37,220 bases of DNA, taken from an uncultured bacterium (GTDB taxonomy: Bacteria > Bacillota > Clostridia > Lachnospirales > Lachnospiraceae). Below, piece by piece: positions 8,667 through 15,547 of the stretch (position 1 is the stretch's first letter; each line of letters opens with the position of its first letter). The position numbers and the translations under genes were made by a program. The stretch lies in NCBI GenBank assembly GCA_905215405.1, contig CAJMQE010000034.1:1-37220 (forward strand). Reading direction: 5' to 3'. The notes under the pieces were generated by a model that saw only the letters and a list, made by a program, of their open reading frames with translations, ran no database searches and was not told the DNA's origin.

Positions 8667-9631
8667 TACTTATCTTTTTCAGCCTTTTCAATTGAAATTC
8701 TCAGCATTTTCATCTCATTGGCATCTTTGGTAGAATCCAGAAATTCTTCTACATCGATTCCAGATTCAAGTCCCAGTCGAATCTGTTCCATTTGTTCCCC
8801 TGTATATTTCGGATCTGCATAAATATCTATATCTACATCAGAAACCATACCCAGTAAAATCTGTTCACTCTGCTTTTCATCCAGTTCAATTTCGTCTGTC
8901 TTTTTCTCCCTATTTAGCAGCTTTCGGCGAACATCCATCATCTCATATGCCTCAACAAATGGATCTGCATATGACTTTACATCGATTCCTTCTTCCAATC
9001 CAAGTCTGACCTGTTCCATCTGGGCAGGTGCAAAACCTGGCATTGCGAATAATGTTGTATCAATCCCACTTTCCAGCCCAAGTCTGATCTGTTCCATCTG
9101 CTCCGCAGAATATTCCAGATGCAGATATGGAACAATATCGATGCAGTGCTTAATACCAAGTCTGATCTGATTCAGCTGATATTCATCAAAGCCTTCGGAT
9201 GCAAAAAATGATATATCAATTGAATCTTTAGTTGCCTTTCTAAGCTGCCTGTGTACGCTAGGCGCAAATGTATGCTCCGTATTACCATACTGCTCAATGT
9301 CAAGATTTTCTTCCAGTGATTTTCTCATTTCACGCATGAACCTGTAATCATATGATGCCTGCGCATACAGACTAACATCAATTCCATTTTTTAGGCCCAG
9401 CATGATTTCATTCATCTGTAAATAATCGTACTCTTCTTTGGCATATAATCGTGCATCCAGACCCTCCTCAAGGCCTTTTCTGACCGCCTTCATCTGAGGA
9501 GCACTAAATGCTTTTTTTGCATAGACGCTGACGTCTATTCCACTCTTAAGTCCCTTATTAATTTCAAGGATCTGAAAAGGTTCATACCCATTCTTTTTTA
9601 ATGTTTCCTCGTTTAAAAACTCTTCGTTCAT
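8666..9631 (-). CDS. Protein of ten tandem 26-residue repeats, function unknown
   Basis: A 321-residue acidic protein made almost wholly of about ten tandem 26-residue units. The consensus is roughly GIDVsxYAxpxYxxxQMEQI followed by RLGLES; two units are longer (28 and about 50 residues). Each unit reads as a helix, the conserved turn G-I-D-V, then a second helix, so an alpha-solenoid binding scaffold is likely. There is no signal peptide, membrane segment or catalytic motif. I chose ATG 9631 over a GTG nine bases upstream because AGGGG lies 8 nt before 9631 and would be too close to the GTG. It is the first gene of the FapA/aspartoacylase-like cluster, under its own promoter. I do not recognise a named family; a role as partner or scaffold for the FapA-like protein is inference from position. 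Confidence 0.78.
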   Translation of the reverse strand: MNEEFLNEETLKKNGYEPFQILEINKGLKSGIDVSVYAKKAFSAPQMKAVRKGLEEGLDARLYAKEEYDYLQMNEIMLGLKNGIDVSLYAQASYDYRFMREMRKSLEENLDIEQYGNTEHTFAPSVHRQLRKATKDSIDISFFASEGFDEYQLNQIRLGIKHCIDIVPYLHLEYSAEQMEQIRLGLESGIDTTLFAMPGFAPAQMEQVRLGLEEGIDVKSYADPFVEAYEMMDVRRKLLNREKKTDEIELDEKQSEQILLGMVSDVDIDIYADPKYTGEQMEQIRLGLESGIDVEEFLDSTKDANEMKMLRISIEKAEKDK

Positions 9632-9674
9632 AAATAACACCCCTATGAATCATGCACAGTTAACCAGACTATAC

Positions 9675-9704
9675 CTAATATTTTCAAAGCATGGCATCTG
9701 TCAA
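9675..9704 (-). promoter_or_regulatory. Promoter of the repeat-protein/FapA cluster
   Basis: On the minus strand: -35 TTGACA (9704-9699, perfect), 18-bp spacer, -10 TATTAG (9680-9675), about 45 bp before the ATG at 9631. This probably drives the four-gene cluster down to 5175, since no terminator is evident between those genes. Confidence 0.55.
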
Positions 9705-9830
9705 TTTTCTACAATATTTTACCATTTCATTATAATGCAATCAGAAACTATTTGCCACTATATTTTCGTTTTTCCATATAACAATCTTTTAGCTCTCTGA
9801 TTCATTCATTTCGGCCTTTTCAAATTAACT

Positions 9831-10200
9831 TTGCTTGTATTTTACAGTTCGCTCATTTCACAACTTCTTTTCTTATCTTGCTTTTATCATACTCTTATCT
9901 TTTATCTTGTTGCTATTTTGTTGTACTTGTTTTTTATTTTAATCTTTTGGTTTTATTCTTTTAATTTATTCTTTTGGTTTTATTCTTTTGGTTTTATTCT
10001 TTTGGTTTTATTCTTTTGATTAAATAATTTTGCTTAAATTATTTTAATCGCATTATTATTTTATCTATATATTTTTTATTCTATATATTTCATTTTTTAC
10101 GTTTTGAAACTTTATCTTTCTCGTATTATCTTATTATCTTTTTAGATTATTTTGTAATCGTTTTTCTTCTTTTCTTACTTTAATCTTTTCTGCGAAATCA
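9831..10200. repeat. Long T-rich, strand-asymmetric, repeat-bearing intergenic stretch
   Basis: The 609-bp gap between helicase and repeat-protein genes (9641-10249) has no credible gene. From about 9831 to 10200 the plus strand is dominated by T with almost no G or A runs. It holds a 14-bp tandem repeat, ATTCTTTTGGTTTT, in three perfect copies (9968-10009) with degenerate copies on both sides (about 9942-10020). The motif CTTATCTTG, also the core of the helicase 3' array, recurs near 9870-9912, so the whole stretch may be a decayed extension of that array. Confidence 0.6.
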
Positions 10201-10288
10201 GATTCTTATCTTGTACTTATCTGATTCTTATCTTGTGCTCATCCGACTCTTATCTTGTGCTCATCCGATTTTCATCCTGATCATTAGT
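10201..10288 (-). repeat. 22-bp tandem repeat spanning the helicase stop codon
   Basis: Units at 10201-10222, 10223-10244 and 10245-10266, with a degenerate fourth at 10267-10288. Plus-strand core: GAYTCTTATCTTGTGCTCAT. The helicase stop codon (10250-10252) lies inside the third unit, and the last residues of the protein (RMSTR) are encoded by repeat sequence. Confidence 0.8.
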
Positions 10289-12721
10289 CTGTTCATCTTC
10301 ATCAACCGAAAGTCCTTTGCTGCTATGCCAGAAATCATCCAGGATGTTTTCTATATTATTCTGACTGACTACTGCATACTGATTCCACTCCCTCGGAAAG
10401 AGCTGTCTGTATTCTCCTGTCAGGAACCTCTGATCCAAAAGCACGATCACGCCCTCATCCTGCTCCGTTCTAATGACTCTTCCCGCAGCCTGAAGCACTT
10501 TATTCATTCCAGGATATACATACGCATACTGATAGCCATTTTTACCATTTTCATCAAAAAAGTAGCGAAGGATCTGTCGTTCATTACAGATCATAGGTAA
10601 TCCCGTACCAATGATAATCGCTCCGATCAGCCTGTTATATTTTAGGTCAATCCCTTCTGAAAACACTCCACCAGTAACACACAGTCCAACGACTGATTTT
10701 TGAGAATTCTCCTGAAACTGCTCTAGAAAGTCTTCTCTTTCCTGTTCTGTCATCGAACTGTTTTGCTTCAAAACATAAATATCATCACACGAATCTTCTT
10801 CGAACTCCTGCCATACTGATTCCAGAAAACGATAAGAGGGGAAAAAGACCAGATAATTACCCTGATGCTTCGCAACTACCGTTCTAATATACATACTAAT
10901 TCTATGATAAGATTCCTGTGTCCTGTCTCGATATCTGCTACTGACATCATTTGCAATCATAAGTCGACGCTTAGACTCCTGAAATGGCGTTTCTGCATAT
11001 ATTGCAAAGTCATCTGTGTTTCCCGTCAGCATTTCTTTATAATAACTGACCGGAAGTAGTGTTGCTGAAAAAAATATGGTGCCAATCCCCTGCGAAAGAC
11101 ATGTGCTGATATTTCCTGAAGGATCCACGCATAATAATTTCAATGCAAACGTACCATCATCCCTCTGCTCTGTATACGTAATGTATTTATCATCAAGAAT
11201 TTCATACATATTGAGAAAATGTCTTAATTGTAAATAAAAATCAAGAACAAGATCCATCTGTGGAAATGCTTTTTCATTTTCGAAAAATTTCTGTATTTCG
11301 TAAAATACGCGTTCACATGACATCATAAAATGGCTGATAGAATCAACGACACAATACGTTTCACACTCCCGTTTTAATTCCAACAGACTTTTATTGCATT
11401 TATCCAACTTAGAGGCAAGTCTCTTATCCCGATCCTTTACAAGCTTCTTCATCATGAGAAAATCTTCCTTTACGAGTTGAGCACTATACATTTCCCTTGC
11501 CCTGTCCACAAGGTTATGGGCTTCATCTACCAGAAATATATAATCTCCCTGATCACCATCTGAAAAGAACCTTCTCAATCTAACATTTGGATCAAAAACA
11601 TAATTATAATCACAGATAATACCATCACACCAGTAGGATATATCCAATGACATTTCAAAAGGACATACGCAATGCTTTTGCGCATACTGTTCAATTGTTG
11701 TACGATCTATAAAAGCTTCATGCGTAACAATATCATAAACAGCATCATTTACTCTGTCAAAATGCCCTTTTGCCCTGCTACAGGCCTCAGGATTGCACTC
11801 CCTCTCTTCCATCGGACAGATCTTGTCCTTTGCAGTCAATGTGACAGTTCTAAACTGTAGCCCATGATCTCTCAGAAGTTCAAATGTATCTTCTGCCACT
11901 GAACGTGTTATGGTCTTTGCTGTAAGATAGAAGATCTTATCTCCGATCCCTTCTCCAACTGCCTTGACTGCCGGATAAACTGTTGAAATTGTTTTTCCAA
12001 GTCCCGTCGGAGCTTCAATAAAAAGTGTTTTTCCTCTCGCTATAGTCCTATAAACATCTACAGCTACTTTTTTTTGCCCCTTTCTATATGAGAAAGGAAA
12101 TTCCAGCTTTCTGGCAGATTCTGTTCTTTCCTGATTGGATGTAAATAAAAAATCCGTCCATTTACGAAATCTGGAAATCATTGACCAGAACCACCTGTCC
12201 AATTCTTCAAAGCTCATTTGCTCAGAAAACCGCTTGAGCATCTCAGTCTCTGAATTTACATACGTCATCTGAATATGAATATAATCCAATTCATTCTGCA
12301 CCGCAAAAATGTAGGCATAACACATCGCCTGTGCTCTATGCACCTCTATTGGCTCTGTAAGGGCGAGCACGTCCTTATTCATAGTCTTTATTTCATCGAT
12401 TGTGATATCCGACAACGGTATTCTGGTTCCATCCTCATTTTCAGTAAAATCACCAATTATTCCATCAGCGCGCCCCTCGAGAATAATCGAATAATTCCAT
12501 ATACTATCTTCCTGCACAGGAATATCTATCTTCAAAGGTACTTCTGCCTTGTAAATTGGTCCCATTTCTTTCTGAATTTTACGATGAATTCTTGCACCTT
12601 CCTGCATCGCCTTCACATCACTCAGTGACGATCTTCTATTATCTATATCTCCTGAATTGCATATGAACTCAACAAAATTTCTAACAGAAATTCTAATTGC
12701 TCCATCCTTCACTACATACAT
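10250..12721 (-). CDS. Fe-S superfamily-2 DNA helicase (XPD/DinG-like) with N-terminal Cas4-like nuclease
   Basis: An 823-residue fusion. Residues 1 to about 120 resemble a PD-(D/E)xK/Cas4-type nuclease: a conserved His in GARIHRKIQ, Asp in ILEGRADGI (77-85) and E-x-K in DEIKTMNK (about 106-110). The helicase follows: Walker A EAPTGLGKT (about 234-242); a four-Cys iron-sulphur region (Cys in ICPMEERECNPEAC near 300-313 and HCVCPFE near 349); DEAH in LVDEAHNLVD (about 395); motif VI QAAGRVIRTEQDEG (about 742-755). This is the Rad3/XPD/DinG class of 5'-3' helicases. It sits with two other repair genes, 204 bp after the TIGR03915 gene, and has its own candidate promoter. The RBS is weak (AGAAAG). 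The last codons lie in a tandem repeat. Its repair role is inferred from domains and neighbours. Confidence 0.88.
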   Translation of the reverse strand: MYVVKDGAIRISVRNFVEFICNSGDIDNRRSSLSDVKAMQEGARIHRKIQKEMGPIYKAEVPLKIDIPVQEDSIWNYSIILEGRADGIIGDFTENEDGTRIPLSDITIDEIKTMNKDVLALTEPIEVHRAQAMCYAYIFAVQNELDYIHIQMTYVNSETEMLKRFSEQMSFEELDRWFWSMISRFRKWTDFLFTSNQERTESARKLEFPFSYRKGQKKVAVDVYRTIARGKTLFIEAPTGLGKTISTVYPAVKAVGEGIGDKIFYLTAKTITRSVAEDTFELLRDHGLQFRTVTLTAKDKICPMEERECNPEACSRAKGHFDRVNDAVYDIVTHEAFIDRTTIEQYAQKHCVCPFEMSLDISYWCDGIICDYNYVFDPNVRLRRFFSDGDQGDYIFLVDEAHNLVDRAREMYSAQLVKEDFLMMKKLVKDRDKRLASKLDKCNKSLLELKRECETYCVVDSISHFMMSCERVFYEIQKFFENEKAFPQMDLVLDFYLQLRHFLNMYEILDDKYITYTEQRDDGTFALKLLCVDPSGNISTCLSQGIGTIFFSATLLPVSYYKEMLTGNTDDFAIYAETPFQESKRRLMIANDVSSRYRDRTQESYHRISMYIRTVVAKHQGNYLVFFPSYRFLESVWQEFEEDSCDDIYVLKQNSSMTEQEREDFLEQFQENSQKSVVGLCVTGGVFSEGIDLKYNRLIGAIIIGTGLPMICNERQILRYFFDENGKNGYQYAYVYPGMNKVLQAAGRVIRTEQDEGVIVLLDQRFLTGEYRQLFPREWNQYAVVSQNNIENILDDFWHSSKGLSVDEDEQTNDQDENRMSTR

Positions 12722-12765
12722 AAGTCATCATCTTTCTAATCAGTCCTATATAACAAGAAAACTGC

Positions 12766-12822
12766 ATATGCACAACTTTTTGTTGCATATTCCATAATCA
12801 ATATAGTTTTGTGCCTTGTAAA
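12766..12822 (-). promoter_or_regulatory. Helicase promoter with a palindrome at the predicted start of transcription
   Basis: On the minus strand: -35 TTTACA (12822-12817), 17-bp spacer, -10 GATTAT (12799-12794), predicted start near 12787. An inverted repeat, ATATGCAAC / GTTGTGCATAT with one bulged base and a five-base spacer (12790-12766), begins at that point. It could be a repressor operator or a leader hairpin. It is not a LexA box. Confidence 0.45.
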
Positions 12823-12925
12823 AACGCTTGGATATCAATCTCTATATCACGTTTATCGCTTTATGCCCACCGTTATATCTACTGTTTTTTCCTATCTTTA
12901 TCATACCTTAAATAATAAATGATTA

Positions 12926-13699
12926 CTACATGTATTTTCTGTATCGAAGTGGCATCATATTCTGCTGAAGTTTTGTATTTTCTCTTTCCTTAATTGCTAT
13001 TGTATGAAAGAACTGCTTCCATAGTTTCTGATACTCCTGCTCTTTATCTGATAGAGTAGACATCTCCAGCAACATATTTTCCGTTATTTCCTTACTCAGA
13101 ACATAATTCTGTCCTTTACTGTGTATTGCCGAAATATTACGAACAGTATCCAGTATGATCCAATTTTCATTGTGCAGCCTGTCCTGAAAATGATCCGCGA
13201 TCAATGGGACAACATTTGCCAATGGATTGATCCTAGCGACCAGAATTCCATTATTTCGCTCTTCAAACCTTACAAATCCCAGATACTTGTGAGCTTCACT
13301 ACCAACTTTTCTACCAATTACGGTAACTTTATTTACATCATCATCCTGTAACTGATGAATAATCTGCGGGCCAACTCGAAATGCTTTAACAAGAAAACGA
13401 TAAATTAATTCTGCTTTTCCATGCTCATTACTTAAGGCTGTTCGAAATACGGCCGTATAAATCTCCAGTGATAGTTTTTTTCTTATAGAAGTGGCAACTT
13501 TTGAGGCTAACTGTGCATCTGTCTTCACCTGAATATACTGATAAAAAAAGGAAGGTGTATCTTCCTCTCCTTCTATCTCAATCGAAGTTACTGTTGTCCC
13601 CTTTTCCCATGCCAGATAAATTGCCGTAAAAATTGCATCAACTGTATCTTCACATACATACCTGTACTGCTGTTTACTCTCAATACCTTCCTTCTCCAC
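12926..13699 (-). CDS. TIGR03915/DUF4130 family probable DNA metabolism protein
   Basis: A 257-residue protein of the TIGR03915 (DUF4130) family. It is almost always encoded beside a TIGR03916 radical SAM protein and is presumed to act with it in DNA modification or repair. Recognisable parts: YVCEDTVDAIFTAIYLAWE at the N-terminus, a middle region VTVIGRKVGSEAHKYLGFVRF and RINPLANVVPLIADHFQDR, and the C-terminal NWIILDTVRNISAIHSK. The start is GTG with AAAGGA 7 nt upstream; I see no better ATG. It follows the radical SAM gene after 56 bp and has no promoter of its own that I can see, so it should share the SOS-type promoter at 15361-15408. The biochemical activity of the family is not established. 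Confidence 0.85.
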   Translation of the reverse strand: MEKEGIESKQQYRYVCEDTVDAIFTAIYLAWEKGTTVTSIEIEGEEDTPSFFYQYIQVKTDAQLASKVATSIRKKLSLEIYTAVFRTALSNEHGKAELIYRFLVKAFRVGPQIIHQLQDDDVNKVTVIGRKVGSEAHKYLGFVRFEERNNGILVARINPLANVVPLIADHFQDRLHNENWIILDTVRNISAIHSKGQNYVLSKEITENMLLEMSTLSDKEQEYQKLWKQFFHTIAIKERENTKLQQNMMPLRYRKYM

Positions 13700-13755
13700 C
13701 TGTCTGTCCTTTCTACACTCATAACTATTTCAAACACATATACATATACCTTTTA

Positions 13756-15345
13756 TTAAATTTGTCCAGTAAGGACACTGCTTTGCTCCTGATGATCAGG
13801 AAGTATGTTATAACCATCATCAAATAACGACAACTGCTGGTAAATGTTATGATCTGACAGTTCAAAGGTTCTTCTTTTGTCAACATCTATTAAATTCCGA
13901 GTGATATAGTCTTCATTCATTTGAGTCTGATACATCATTTTTCCTGAGCAGGTGATAAAGTATAAAGCTCTTTTTAACACAACACCCATCTTTTTTAAAT
14001 CAGGATAATCAAGCTTGGAAAACTTTCTTGCATGAAGAATTCTTCTTGCCGATGTAACACCAATTCCAGGCACTCTCAATAGAGTATAATAATCAGCTCT
14101 ATTTATTTCCACTGGAAAGTTTTCCAAGTGGCTTACTGCCCAATCGCACTTCGGGTCGAGTAATACGTTAAAATTAGGTTTTGCCTCTGATAACAATTCC
14201 CCTGACTGAAATCCATAATACCGGAGCAGCCAGTCAGCCTGATACAAACGATGTTCCCGTAACAACGGTACCCCTTTTCCATCTACCTGCATTGGAAGGC
14301 TCTCATCCTGATTTACATTTACGAACGCAGAATAAAATACTCTTTTCAGGTCATATTGTCTATAAAGTGCTTCTGCCACCGTCACAATCTGATAATCACT
14401 TTCCGGTGTTGCTCCAATAATCATCTGTGTACTTTGTCCACCCGGTACAAAACGCTTCTCTGTTGCATTCTGCGTTCCCCTTGTTAATGCGTAGGATCTT
14501 TTTCTCGTTGCTGATTGATTATATTTGTCATTAAAAGAAAACGTTTCCTGATCATTTCCATGAATTTTCTCATTCCGCAAATCAGCGATTTTTTTCCCGT
14601 TTGTCGTATATTCTAAATTTTCTCTAAGAAAATCAGGTGCAGAATTTCTTACTTTCTCGCTATCATAAACACGCTGTTGTATCTGATTCATCCTTCCATC
14701 TGTGCTGTTGTTGAGACGGGCCATTCTATTGGACTGAATACCGTTCTGTATCATTCTCATTGGTGTTAGAATATTTTTTCTTGTCTTGTGAGGTGCAAGT
14801 GAACGAAGTCCTTGCGCTGTTGGCAATTCGATATTCACGCTCATACGATCGACATACCACCCTGCCATTTCAATCAATTCCTGTGGTGCCCCTGGTATTC
14901 CTTTTAAATGAATATATCCACCGAAATGATACTTTGTTCGCAACAGCATCACCGTTTCCAGTAGTAACTGCATGGTATATTCCGGATTTTTGATGATTCC
15001 AGAACTTAAGAACAGACCCTCTATATAATTTCTCCTATAAAATTCCATCGTCAGACTGCACACTTCTTCTGGTGTAAATGTTGCCCTGACTACATCATTG
15101 GAAACTCTGTTCACACAATATCTGCAGTCAAAAATACATTCATTGGTAAATAAAATTTTTAATAAGGAAATACAGCGGCCATCTGCTGAAAAGCTGTGAC
15201 AGATTCCACATGCCTTTGCATTACCAATCCCCTGCCCATTATTCTTTTTGTCTACACCACTTGAAGTGCATGCCGCATCATATTTTGCTGCATCTGATAA
15301 AATTGTTAACTTATCCATTAAACTGCAATTATTGCTGTATACCAT
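13756..15345 (-). CDS. TIGR03916 putative DNA modification/repair radical SAM protein
   Basis: A 529-residue radical SAM protein related to spore photoproduct lyase. The 4Fe-4S motif C-x3-C-x2-C is Cys70, Cys74, Cys77 (CIFDCRYC), preceded by KACGICHSF. The C-terminal third has a helix-hairpin-helix DNA-binding motif, LLRVPGIGVTSARRILHAR (about 418-436). Residues 210-300 form a hydrophilic, low-complexity insert between RMARLNNS and STQMIIGATPE; it makes the protein about 100 residues longer than typical members. I place the start at ATG 15345 (MVYSNN), not at an in-frame codon at 15417, because the promoter and two LexA-like boxes fill the space between and AAAGGG lies 5 nt before 15345. It is the first gene of a two-gene unit. 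The lesion it acts on is unknown. Confidence 0.87.
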   Translation of the reverse strand: MVYSNNCSLMDKLTILSDAAKYDAACTSSGVDKKNNGQGIGNAKACGICHSFSADGRCISLLKILFTNECIFDCRYCVNRVSNDVVRATFTPEEVCSLTMEFYRRNYIEGLFLSSGIIKNPEYTMQLLLETVMLLRTKYHFGGYIHLKGIPGAPQELIEMAGWYVDRMSVNIELPTAQGLRSLAPHKTRKNILTPMRMIQNGIQSNRMARLNNSTDGRMNQIQQRVYDSEKVRNSAPDFLRENLEYTTNGKKIADLRNEKIHGNDQETFSFNDKYNQSATRKRSYALTRGTQNATEKRFVPGGQSTQMIIGATPESDYQIVTVAEALYRQYDLKRVFYSAFVNVNQDESLPMQVDGKGVPLLREHRLYQADWLLRYYGFQSGELLSEAKPNFNVLLDPKCDWAVSHLENFPVEINRADYYTLLRVPGIGVTSARRILHARKFSKLDYPDLKKMGVVLKRALYFITCSGKMMYQTQMNEDYITRNLIDVDKRRTFELSDHNIYQQLSLFDDGYNILPDHQEQSSVLTGQI

Positions 15346-15360
15346 ATTATCCCTTTCTCC

Positions 15361-15408
15361 AAACATATGTTCTGTATAAATAGTAACATACGTTCGAGTA
15401 AAATGCAA
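15361..15408 (-). promoter_or_regulatory. SOS-type promoter with two LexA-like boxes
   Basis: On the minus strand: -35 TTGCAT (15408-15403), 17-bp spacer, -10 TACTAT (15385-15380). Box 1, GAACGTATGTTA (15395-15384), lies in the spacer and reaches the -10. Box 2, GAACATATGTTT (15372-15361), covers the first transcribed bases. The Firmicute LexA consensus is CGAACRNRYGTTYC. Box 1 with flanks, CGAACGTATGTTAC, differs at one position; the core of box 2 matches fully. Confidence 0.75.
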
Positions 15409-15453
15409 TCCTGTCATACAACAAAAAGTGCAATAATCTATTGCTTTGTTAAT

Positions 15454-15495
15454 AAAAAAAGCTGAAAATCATCTCAATTATGATTTCAGCTTTTT
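15454..15495 (-). terminator. Rho-independent terminator after prfC
   Basis: A strong hairpin on the minus strand: AAAAAGCTGAAATCAT, a loop of about 8 nt, then ATGATTTTCAGC followed by TTTTTTT. It lies about 50 bp beyond the prfC stop and before the radical SAM promoter. A-runs on the other side mean it could also stop plus-strand transcription. Confidence 0.85.
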
Positions 15496-15547
15496 CTCAC
15501 TTATAACTATTTAAAATGCTTTTATTTAACTATCCTAAACAGACAAT

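Noticed and set aside
8666..9631. Fast-evolving surface or antigenic repeat protein
   Set aside because: There is no signal peptide or anchor, and the DNA units have diverged while the protein pattern is kept, which fits a stable intracellular scaffold better.
9831..10019. Plus-strand frame rich in Phe/Leu/Ile resembling a membrane protein
   Set aside because: It is produced by the T-rich 14-bp repeat; there is no RBS and no domain.
10211..10600. Plus-strand frame of 129 codons over the helicase 3' end
   Set aside because: It lies opposite the conserved helicase motif VI and in the tandem repeat; no RBS or family resemblance.
12766..12790. LexA box at the helicase promoter
   Set aside because: The palindrome reads ATATGCAAC/GTTGTGCATAT and lacks GAAC-N4-GTTC, so SOS control of the helicase is not supported.
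15346..15417. Longer radical SAM protein starting at 15417
   Set aside because: The extra 24 codons fall on the promoter, both LexA-like boxes and the RBS, and match nothing in the family.
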